Positions 12,053 to 21,999 of a stretch of DNA of 64,000 nt are shown piece after piece. Origin of the DNA: Oscheius dolichura (Eukaryota > Nematoda > Chromadorea > Rhabditida > Rhabditidae). Numbering within the stretch: the first letter of the stretch is position 1; every line of letters starts with the position of its first letter. Under the pieces are notes generated by a model. The model did not search any database. It saw only the letters and a list, made by a program, of their open reading frames with translations, and had not been told where the DNA came from. Location: assembly GCA_932521035.1 (NCBI GenBank), contig CAKOAU010000007.1, forward strand, positions 1 to 64,000, in the 5' to 3' direction. The position numbers were made by a program, and so were the translations under genes.

Positions 12053-15000
12053 GTGGTTCGAATAACAGTTTGGGTTTTTTACGGAAGAGTTTGGGTTTTT
12101 TACGGAAGAGTTTGGGTTTTTTACGGAAAAGTTTGGGTTTTTTACGCGGGTGGGTTCTTCCATGGATGCTCCTCCCGTCTCGTTAGGGACGAGTCCTATG
12201 TTTTAGGGGATGGTTCGAATAACAGTTTGGGTTTTTTACGGAAGAGCTTGGGTTTTTTACGGAAGAGTTTGGGTTTTTTACGGAAAAGTTTGGGTTTTTT
12301 ACGCGGGTGGGTTCTTCCATGGATGCTCCTCCCGTCTCGTTAGGGACAAGTCCTATGTTTTAGGGATGAGTCCCATGTTTTAGGGATGAGTCCTATGTTT
12401 TAGGGATGAGTCCCATGTTTTAGGGGCGAGTCCTATGTTTTAGGGATGAGTCCCATGTTTTAGGGATGAGTCCTATGTTTTAGGGATGAGTCCCATGTTT
12501 TAGGGGCGAGTCCTATGTTTTAGGGATGAGTCCTATGTTTTAGGGACGAGTCCTATGTTTTAGGGATGAGTCCCATGTTTTAGGGATGAGTCCTATGTTT
12601 TAGGGATGAGTCCCATGTTTTAGGGACGAGTCCTATGTTTTAGGGATGAGTCCCATGTTTTAGGGATGAGTCCCATGTTTTAGGGGCGAGTCCTATGTTT
12701 TAGGGACGAGTCCTATGTTTTAGGGATGAGTCCCATGTTTTAGGGATGAGTCCTATGTTTTAGGGATGAGTCCCATGTTTTAGGGGCGAGTCCTATGTTT
12801 TAGGGATGAGTCCTATGTTTTAGGGACGAGTCCTATGTTTTAGGGATGAGTCCCATGTTTTAGGGACGAGTCCTATGTTTTAGGGATGAGTCCCATGTTT
12901 TAGGGACGAGTCCTATGTTTTAGGGATGAGTCCCATGTTTTAGGGATGAGTCCTATGTTTTAGGGATGAGTCCCATGTTTTAGGGACGAGTCCCATGTTT
13001 TAGGGACGAGTCCCATGTTTTAGGGACGAGTCCCATGTTTTAGGGATGAGTCCCATGTTTTAGGGATGAGTCCCATGTTTTAGGGATGAGTCTCATGTTT
13101 TAGGGACGAGTCCTATGTTTTAGGGATGAGTCCCATGTTTTAGGGATGAGTCCCATGTTTTAGGGACGAGTCCTATGTTTTAGGGATGAGTCCCATGTTT
13201 TAGGGATGAGTCCCATGTTTTAGGGGGTGGTTCGAATAACAGTTTGGGTTTTTTACGGAAGAGTTTGGGTTTTTTACGGAAGAGTTTGGGTTTTTTACGG
13301 AAAAGTTTGGGTTTTTTACGCGGGTGGGTTCTTCCATGGATGCTCCTCCCGTCTCGTTAGGGACGAGTCCTATGTTTTAGGGGATGGTTCGAATAACAGT
13401 TTGGGTTTTTTACGGAAGAGCTTGGGTTTTTTACGGAAGAGTTTGGGTTTTTTACGGAAAAGTTTGGGTTTTTTACGCGGGTGGGTTCTTCCATGGATGC
13501 TCCTCCCGTCTCGTTAGGGACAAGTCCTATGTTTTAGGGATGAGTCCCATGTTTTAGGGATGAGTCCTATGTTTTAGGGATGAGTCCCATGTTTTAGGGG
13601 CGAGTCCTATGTTTTAGGGATGAGTCCTATGTTTTAGGGACGAGTCCTATGTTTTAGGGATGAGTCCCATGTTTTAGGGACGAGTCCTATGTTTTAGGGA
13701 TGAGTCCCATGTTTTAGGGACGAGTCCTATGTTTTAGGGATGAGTCCCATGTTTTAGGGATGAGTCCTATGTTTTAGGGATGAGTCCCATGTTTTAGGGA
13801 CGAGTCCCATGTTTTAGGGACGAGTCCCATGTTTTAGGGACGAGTCCCATGTTTTAGGGATGAGTCCCATGTTTTAGGGATGAGTCCCATGTTTTAGGGA
13901 TGAGTCTCATGTTTTAGGGACGAGTCCTATGTTTTAGGGATGAGTCCCATGTTTTAGGGATGAGTCCCATGTTTTAGGGACGAGTCCTATGTTTTAGGGA
14001 TGAGTCCCATGTTTTAGGGATGAGTCCCATGTTTTAGGGGGTGGTTCGAATAACAGTTTGGGTTTTTTACGGAAGAGTTTGGGTTTTTTACGGAAGAGTT
14101 TGGGTTTTTTACGGAAAAGTTTGGGTTTTTTACGCGGGTGGGTTCTTCCATGGATGCTCCTCCCGTCTCGTTAGGGACGAGTCCTATGTTTTAGGGGATG
14201 GTTCGAATAACAGTTTGGGTTTTTTACGGAAGAGCTTGGGTTTTTTACGGAAGAGTTTGGGTTTTTTACGGAAAAGTTTGGGTTTTTTACGCGGGTGGGT
14301 TCTTCCATGGATGCTCCTCCCGTCTCGTTAGGGACAAGTCCTATGTTTTAGGGATGAGTCCCATGTTTTAGGGATGAGTCCTATGTTTTAGGGATGAGTC
14401 CCATGTTTTAGGGGCGAGTCCTATGTTTTAGGGATGAGTCCCATGTTTTAGGGATGAGTCCTATGTTTTAGGGATGAGTCCCATGTTTTAGGGGCGAGTC
14501 CTATGTTTTAGGGATGAGTCCTATGTTTTAGGGACGAGTCCTATGTTTTAGGGATGAGTCCCATGTTTTAGGGATGAGTCCTATGTTTTAGGGATGAGTC
14601 CCATGTTTTAGGGACGAGTCCTATGTTTTAGGGATGAGTCCCATGTTTTAGGGATGAGTCCCATGTTTTAGGGGCGAGTCCTATGTTTTAGGGACGAGTC
14701 CTATGTTTTAGGGATGAGTCCCATGTTTTAGGGATGAGTCCTATGTTTTAGGGATGAGTCCCATGTTTTAGGGGCGAGTCCTATGTTTTAGGGATGAGTC
14801 CTATGTTTTAGGGACGAGTCCTATGTTTTAGGGATGAGTCCCATGTTTTAGGGACGAGTCCTATGTTTTAGGGATGAGTCCCATGTTTTAGGGACGAGTC
14901 CTATGTTTTAGGGATGAGTCCCATGTTTTAGGGATGAGTCCTATGTTTTAGGGATGAGTCCCATGTTTTAGGGACGAGTCCCATGTTTTAGGGACGAGTC

Positions 15001-16148
15001 CCATGTTTTAGGGACGAGTCCCATGTTTTAGGGATGAGTCCCATGTTTTAGGGATGAGTCCCATGTTTTAGGGATGAGTCTCATGTTTTAGGGACGAGTC
15101 CTATGTTTTAGGGATGAGTCCCATGTTTTAGGGATGAGTCCCATGTTTTAGGGACGAGTCCTATGTTTTAGGGATGAGTCCCATGTTTTAGGGATGAGTC
15201 CCATGTTTTAGGGGGTGGTTCGAATAACAGTTTGGGTTTTTTACGGAAGAGTTTGGGTTTTTTACGGAAGAGTTTGGGTTTTTTACGGAAAAGTTTGGGT
15301 TTTTTACGCGGGTGGGTTCTTCCATGGATGCTCCTCCCGTCTCGTTAGGGACGAGTCCTATGTTTTAGGGGATGGTTCGAATAACAGTTTGGGTTTTTTA
15401 CGGAAGAGCTTGGGTTTTTTACGGAAGAGTTTGGGTTTTTTACGGAAAAGTTTGGGTTTTTTACGCGGGTGGGTTCTTCCATGGATGCTCCTCCCGTCTC
15501 GTTAGGGACAAGTCCTATGTTTTAGGGATGAGTCCCATGTTTTAGGGATGAGTCCTATGTTTTAGGGATGAGTCCCATGTTTTAGGGGCGAGTCCTATGT
15601 TTTAGGGATGAGTCCCATGTTTTAGGGATGAGTCCTATGTTTTAGGGATGAGTCCCATGTTTTAGGGGCGAGTCCTATGTTTTAGGGATGAGTCCTATGT
15701 TTTAGGGACGAGTCCTATGTTTTAGGGATGAGTCCCATGTTTTAGGGATGAGTCCTATGTTTTAGGGATGAGTCCCATGTTTTAGGGACGAGTCCTATGT
15801 TTTAGGGATGAGTCCCATGTTTTAGGGACGAGTCCTATGTTTTAGGGATGAGTCCCATGTTTTAGGGATGAGTCCTATGTTTTAGGGATGAGTCCCATGT
15901 TTTAGGGACGAGTCCCATGTTTTAGGGACGAGTCCCATGTTTTAGGGACGAGTCCCATGTTTTAGGGATGAGTCCCATGTTTTAGGGATGAGTCCCATGT
16001 TTTAGGGATGAGTCTCATGTTTTAGGGACGAGTCCTATGTTTTAGGGATGAGTCCCATGTTTTAGGGATGAGTCCCATGTTTTAGGGACGAGTCCTATGT
16101 TTTAGGGATGAGTCCCATGTTTTAGGGATGAGTCCCATGTTTTAGGGG
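12053..16148 (+). repeat. Satellite A higher-order repeat, 1,174/814/1,174/934 bp
   Basis: Pairs of blocks 157 bp apart start at 12,053/12,210, 13,227/13,384, 14,041/14,198, 15,215/15,372 and 16,149/16,306. The periods are therefore 1,174, 814, 1,174 and 934 bp, differing by 360 and 240 bp, that is 18 and 12 whole 20-mers. Each 20-mer run ends with the same variant sequence, including three gacgag-tcccatg copies and a rare tctcatg copy. Unequal exchange in register with the 20-mer explains this. Confidence 0.83.
12344..13223 (+). repeat. Longest clear uninterrupted run type of the 20-bp A monomer (44 copies)
   Basis: The stretch between the end of one block tail (ctcgttag) and the next block head measures 880 bp, exactly 44 x 20 bp, with no length change. 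Copies differ only by a few recurrent substitutions: gatgag/gacgag/ggcgag, tcccatg/tcctatg and a rare tctcatg. The first copy after the tail reads gacaag. An equivalent run lies at about 14,332-15,211. Each monomer contains the interrupted inverted repeat gggac-ga-gtccc or its G:T-pairing variant. Confidence 0.92.
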
Positions 16149-18400
16149 GTGGTTCGAATAACAGTTTGGGTTTTTTACGGAAGAGTTTGGGTTTTTTACG
16201 GAAGAGTTTGGGTTTTTTACGGAAAAGTTTGGGTTTTTTACGCGGGTGGGTTCTTCCATGGATGCTCCTCCCGTCTCGTTAGGGACGAGTCCTATGTTTT
16301 AGGGGATGGTTCGCATAACAGTTTGGGTTTTTTACGGAAGAGCTTGGGTTTTTTACGGAAGAGTTTGGGTTTTTTACGGAAAAGTTTGGGTTTTTTACGC
16401 GGGTGGGTTCTTCCATGGATGCTCCTCCCGTCTCGTTAGGGACGAGTCCTATGTTTTAGGGACGAGTCCCATGTTTTAGGGATGAGTCCCATGTTTTAGG
16501 GACGAGTCCTATGTTTTAGGGATGAGTCCTATGTTTTAGGGATGAGTCCCATGTTTTAGGGACGAGTCCTATGTTTTAGGGATGAGTCCCATGTTTTAGG
16601 GACGAGTCCTATGTTTTAGGGATGAGTCCCATGTTTTAGGGGGTGGTTCGAATAACAGTTTGGGTTTTTTACGGAAGAGTTTGGGTTTTTTACGGAAGAG
16701 TTTGGGTTTTTTACGGAAAAGTTTGGGTTTTTTACGCGGGTGGGTTCTTCCATGGATGCTCCTCCCGTCTCGTTAGGGACGAGTCCTATGTTTTAGGGAT
16801 GAGTCCTATGTTTTAGGGATGAGTCCCATGTTTTAGGGACGAGTCCTATGTTTTAGGGATGAGTCCCATGTTTTAGGGGGTGGTTCGAATAACAGTTTGG
16901 GTTTTTTACGGAAGAGCTTGGGTTTTTTACGGAAGAGTTTGGGTTTTTTACGGAAAAGTTTGGGTTTTTTACGCGGGTGGGTTCTTCCATGGATGCTCCT
17001 CCCGTCTCGTTAGGGACGAGTCCTATGTTTTAGGGGATGGTTCGCATAACAGTTTGGGTTTTTTACGGAAGAGCTTGGGTTTTTTACGGAAGAGTTTGGG
17101 TTTTTTACGGAAGAGTTTGGGTTTTTTACGGAAAAGTTTGGGTTTTTTACGCGGGTGGGTTCTTCCATGGATGCTCCTCCCGTCTCGTTAGGGACGAGTC
17201 CTATGTTTTAGGGATGAGTCCTATGTTTTAGGGATGAGTCCCATGTTTTAGGGACGAGTCCTATGTTTTAGGGATGAGTCCCATGTTTTAGGGGGTGGTT
17301 CGAATAACAGTTTGGGTTTTTTACGGAAGAGTTTGGGTTTTTTACGGAAGAGTTTGGGTTTTTTACGGAAAAGTTTGGGTTTTTTACGCGGGTGGGTTCT
17401 TCCATGGATGCTCCTCCCGTCTCGTTAGGGACGAGTCCTATGTTTTAGGGGATGGTTCGCATAACAGTTTGGGTTTTTTACGGAAGAGCTTGGGTTTTTT
17501 ACGGAAGAGTTTGGGTTTTTTACGGAAAAGTTTGGGTTTTTTACGCGGGTGGGTTCTTCCATGGATGCTCCTCCCGTCTCGTTAGGGACGAGTCCTATGT
17601 TTTAGGGACGAGTCCCATGTTTTAGGGATGAGTCCCATGTTTTAGGGACGAGTCCTATGTTTTAGGGATGAGTCCTATGTTTTAGGGATGAGTCCCATGT
17701 TTTAGGGACGAGTCCTATGTTTTAGGGATGAGTCCCATGTTTTAGGGACGAGTCCTATGTTTTAGGGATGAGTCCCATGTTTTAGGGGGTGGTTCGAATA
17801 ACAGTTTGGGTTTTTTACGGAAGAGTTTGGGTTTTTTACGGAAGAGTTTGGGTTTTTTACGGAAAAGTTTGGGTTTTTTACGCGGGTGGGTTCTTCCATG
17901 GATGCTCCTCCCGTCTCGTTAGGGACGAGTCCTATGTTTTAGGGATGAGTCCTATGTTTTAGGGATGAGTCCCATGTTTTAGGGACGAGTCCTATGTTTT
18001 AGGGATGAGTCCCATGTTTTAGGGGGTGGTTCGAATAACAGTTTGGGTTTTTTACGGAAGAGCTTGGGTTTTTTACGGAAGAGTTTGGGTTTTTTACGGA
18101 AAAGTTTGGGTTTTTTACGCGGGTGGGTTCTTCCATGGATGCTCCTCCCGTCTCGTTAGGGACGAGTCCTATGTTTTAGGGACGAGTCCCATGTTTTAGG
18201 GATGAGTCCCATGTTTTAGGGACGAGTCCTATGTTTTAGGGATGAGTCCTATGTTTTAGGGATGAGTCCCATGTTTTAGGGACGAGTCCTATGTTTTAGG
18301 GATGAGTCCCATGTTTTAGGGGGTGGTTCGAATAACAGTTTGGGTTTTTTACGGAAGAGTTTGGGTTTTTTACGGAAGAGTTTGGGTTTTTTACGCGGGT
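16149..18400 (+). repeat. Satellite A higher-order repeat, about 1,146 bp (two copies)
   Basis: Block starts at 16,149, 16,306, about 16,643 and 16,880 recur at 17,295, 17,452, about 17,788 and 18,025, an offset of 1,146 bp. Both copies carry the private head variant ggttcgcataaca (16,306 and 17,452; it is also at 17,037), which occurs only in this part of the array. Confidence 0.8.
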
Positions 18401-18635
18401 GGGTTCTTCCATGGGTGCTCCTCCCGTCTCGTTAGGGACGTGTCCTATGTTTTAGGGATGAGTCCCATGTTTTAGGGATGAGTCCCATGTTTTAGGGATG
18501 AGTCCTATGTTTTAGGGATGAGTCCCATGTTTTAGGGACGAGTCCTATGTTTTAGGGATGAGTCCCATGTTTTAGGGACGAGTCCTATGTTTTAGGGACG
18601 AGTCCTATGTTTTAGGGGATGGTTCGAATAACAGT

Positions 18636-18740
18636 TTGGGTTTTTTTCGGAAGAGTTTTGGTTTTTTACGGAAGGGTTTGAGTTTTTTACGGAAGAGTTT
18701 GGGTTTTTTACGGAAGAGTTTGGGTGGTGGGTTCAGCGGG
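18636..18740 (+). other. Direct junction between satellite A and satellite B
   Basis: The last A block runs head, then five imperfect 21-bp units. It passes straight into B at gagtttggg|tggtgggttcagc without the usual A tail. A reads tttggg at this point and B edge monomers read gcgggtggtggg, so the three bases ggg near 18,722-18,724 belong to either. There is no spacer, no transposon and no change of orientation. The last A units are more diverged than usual (tttttttcgg, gttttggtttt, gaagggtttgag), as expected at an array edge that is less homogenised. Confidence 0.85.
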
Positions 18741-19023
18741 GTCGTGGAATGTTCCGAGGGGCTCTGCGGTGGACGCGTACTTTTTGTTACATTTTTTACG
18801 CGGGTGGTGGGTTCAGCGGGGTCGTGGAATGTTCCGAGGGGCTCTGCGGTGGACGCGTACTTTTTGTTACATTTTTTACGCTGGTGGAATGTTCTGATTG
18901 GGTCTGCGGTGGACGCGTACTTTTTGTTACATTTTTTACGCTGGTGGTGGTTTCAGTGGGGTCGTGGAATGTTCCGAGGGGCTCTGCGGTGGACGCGTTC
19001 TTTTTGTTACATTTTTTATGCTG

Positions 19024-19381
19024 GTAGTGTCTTCAGTGGGGTCGTGGAATGTTCCGAGGGGCTCTGGGGTGGACGCGTACTTTTTGTTACATTTTTTACG
19101 CTGGTGGTGGTTTCAGTGGGGTCTCCGGTGGACGCGTACTTTTTGTTACATTTTTTACGCTGGTGGCGGATTCAGTGGGGTCGTGGAATGTTCCGAGGGG
19201 CTCTGGGGTGGACGCGTACTTTTTGTTACATTTTTTACGCTGGTGGTGGTTTCAGTGGGGTCTCCGGTGGACGCGTACTTTTTGTTACATTTTTTACGCT
19301 GGTGGCGGATTCAGTGGGGTCGTGGAATGTTCCGAGGGGCTCTGGGGTGGACGCGTACTTTTTGTTACATTTTTTACGCTG
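19024..19381 (+). repeat. 80+59 dimer repeats with the ctctggggtgg variant (left copy)
   Basis: An 80-bp monomer with ctctggggtgg instead of ctctgcggtgg (19,024-19,103) is followed by a 59-bp unit (19,104-19,162), then a second pair (19,163-19,301) and a further 80-mer (19,302-19,381). The 139-bp dimer is a small HOR. It recurs at 63,590-63,867, beyond the transposon insertion. Confidence 0.85.
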
Positions 19382-20085
19382 GTGGTGGATTCAGCGGGGT
19401 CGTGGAATGTTCCGAGGGGCTCTGCGGTGGACGCGTACTTTTTGTTACATTTTTTACGCTGGTGGTGGATTCAGCGGGGTCGTGGAATGTTCCGAGGGGC
19501 TCTGCGGTGGACGCGTACTTTTTGTTACATTTTTTACGCTGGTGGTGGTTTCAGTGGGGTCTCCGGTGGACGCGTACTTTTTGTTACATTTTTTACGCTG
19601 GTGGAATCTTCTGATTGGGTCTGCGGTGGACGCGTACTTTTTGTTACATTTTTTACGCTGTTGGTGGTTTCAGTGGGGTCGTGGAATGTTCCGAGGGGCT
19701 CTGCGGTGGACGCGTACTTTTTGTTACATTTTTTACGCTGTTGGTGGTTTCAGTGGGGTCGTGGAATGTTCCGAGGGGCTCTGCGGTGGACCCGTACTTT
19801 TTGTTACATTTTTTACGCTGTTGGTGGTTTCAGTGGGGTCGTGGAATGTTCCGAGGGGCTCTGCGGTGGACGCGTACTTTTTGTTACATTTTTTACGCTG
19901 GTGGTGGTTTCAGTGGGGTCGTGGAATGTTCCGAGGGGCTCTGCGGTGGACGCGTACTTTTTGTTACATTTTTTACGCTGGTGGTGGTTTCAGTGGGGTC
20001 GTGGAATGTTCCGAGGGGCTCTGCGGTGGACGCGTTCTTTTTGTTACATTTTTTATGCTGGTAGTGTCTTCAGTGGGGTCGTGGA

Positions 20086-21999
20086 ATGTTCCGAGGGGCT
20101 CGCGGTGGACGCGTACTTTTTGTTACATTTTTTACGCTGGTGGTGGTTTCAGTGGGGTCGTGGAATGTTCCGAGGGGCTCTGCGGTGGACGCGTACTTTT
20201 TGTTACATTTTTTACGCTGGTGGTGGTTTCACTGGGGTCTCCGGTGGACGCGTACTTTTTGTTACATTTTTTACGCTGGTGGTGGATTCAGCGGGGTCGT
20301 GGAATGTTCCGAGGGGCTCTGCGGTGGACGCGTACTTTTTGTTACATTTTTTACGCTGGTGGTGGTTTCAGTGGGGTCTCCGGTGGACGCGTACTTTTTG
20401 TTACATTTTTTACGCTGGTGGAATGTTCTGATTGGGTCTGCGGTGGACGCGTACTTTTTGTTACATTTTTTACGCTGGTGGAATCTTCTGATTGGGTCTG
20501 CGGTGGACGCGTACTTTTTGTTACATTTTTTACGCTGGTAGTGTCTTCAGTGGGGTCGTGGAATGTTCCGAGGGGCTGTGCGGTGGACGCGTACTTTTTG
20601 TTACATTTTTTACGCTGGTGGTGGATTCAGCGGGGTCGTGGAATGTTCCGAGGGGCTCTGCGGTGGACGCGTACTTTTTGTTACATTTTTTACGCTGGTG
20701 GTGGATTCAGCGGGGTCGTGGAATGTTCCGAGGGGCTCTGCGGTGGACCCGTACTTTTTGTTACATTTTTTACGCTGTTGGTGGTTTCAGTGGGGTCGTG
20801 GAATGTTCCGAGGGGCTCTGCGGTGGACGCGTACTTTTTGTTACATTTTTTATGCTGGTAGTGTCTTCAGTGGGGTCGTGGAATGTTCCGAGGGGCTCTG
20901 CGGTGGACGCGTACTTTTTGTTACATTTTTTACGCTGTTGGTGGTTTCAGTGGGGTCGTGGAATGTTCCGAGGGGCTCTGCGGTGGCCGCGTTCTTTTTG
21001 TTACATTTTTTATGCTGGTAGTGTCTTCAGTGGGGTCGTGGAATGTTCCGAGGGGTTCGCGGTGGACGCGTACTTTTTGTTACATTTTTTACGCTGGTGG
21101 TGGTTTCAGTGGGGTCGTGGAATGTTCCGAGGGGCTCTGCGGTGGACGCGTACTTTTTGTTACATTTTTTACGCTGGTGGTGGTTTCACTGGGGTCTCCG
21201 GTGGACGCGTACTTTTTGTTACATTTTTTACGCTGGTGGTGGATTCAGCGGGGTCGTGGAATGTTCCGAGGGGCTCTGCGGTGGACGCGTACTTTTTGTT
21301 ACATTTTTTACGCTGGTGGTGGTTTCAGTGGGGTCTCCGGTGGACGCGTACTTTTTGTTACATTTTTTACGCTGGTGGAATGTTCTGATTGGGTCTGCGG
21401 TGGACGCGTACTTTTTGTTACATTTTTTACGCTGGTGGAATGTTCTGATTGGGTCTGCGGTGGACGCGTACTTTTTGTTACATTTTTTACGCTGGTAGTG
21501 TCTTCAGTGGGGTCGTGGAATGTTCCGAGGGGCTGTGCGGTGGACGCGTACTTTTTGTTACATTTTTTACGCTGGTGGTGGATTCAGCGGGGTCGTGGAA
21601 TGTTCCAAGGGGCTCTGCGGTGGACGCGTACTTTTTGTTACATTTTTTACGCTGGTGGTGGATTCAGCGGGGTCGTGGAATGTTCCGAGGGGCTCTGCGG
21701 TGGACCCGTACTTTTTGTTACATTTTTTACGCTGTTGGTGGTTTCAGTGGGGTCGTGGAATGTTCCGAGGGGCTCTGCGGTGGACGCGTACTTTTTGTTA
21801 CATTTTTTATGCTGGTAGTGTCTTCAGTGGGGTCGTGGAATGTTCCGAGGGGCTCTGCGGTGGACGCGTACTTTTTGTTACATTTTTTACGCTGTTGGTG
21901 GTTTCAGTGGGGTCGTGGAATGTTCCGAGGGGCTCTGCGGTGGCCGCGTTCTTTTTGTTACATTTTTTATGCTGGTAGTGTCTTCAGTGGGGTCGTGGA
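20086..21999 (+). repeat. B higher-order repeat, 957 bp (two tandem copies)
   Basis: Distinctive monomers recur at an offset of 957 bp. The 79-bp monomer with ggggctcgcgg at about 20,095 matches ggggttcgcgg at about 21,052, and the order of 80-, 60- and 59-bp forms agrees through both copies. A third copy of the same pattern starts near 24,694 because of the larger 3,651-bp duplication. Confidence 0.82.

Larger units (their letters stand above)
1..18723 (+). repeat. Satellite A: composite tandem array (20-bp monomers plus 21-bp-unit blocks)
   Basis: Tandem array that continues off the left edge of the window. The first component is a 20-bp monomer, consensus gggatgagtcccatgtttta, with recurring variants gacgag, ggcgag and tcctatg. 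The second is a composite block: a head ggttcgaataaca, then 21-bp units gtttgggttttttacggaag + a (two to five, the last ending acgcggg), then a tail ggttcttccatggatg...ctcgttag. I count about 58 blocks. Neighbouring block starts are most often 157 bp apart (one 20-mer between them) or 136 bp (one fewer 21-mer). Longer spacings grow mostly in steps of 20 bp as more 20-mers intervene. All copies share one orientation. The plus strand is G/T rich (13 of 20 bases in the 20-mer, 16 of 21 in the 21-mer). No gene is visible; the short open frames follow from the 21-bp unit being a multiple of three. Confidence 0.97.

Noticed and set aside
1-18700. G-quadruplex-forming array from tttggg and agggg runs
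   Set aside because: The ggg runs are spaced about 20 bp apart, too far for a standard intramolecular quadruplex. It may form loosely, but I cannot support it from sequence.
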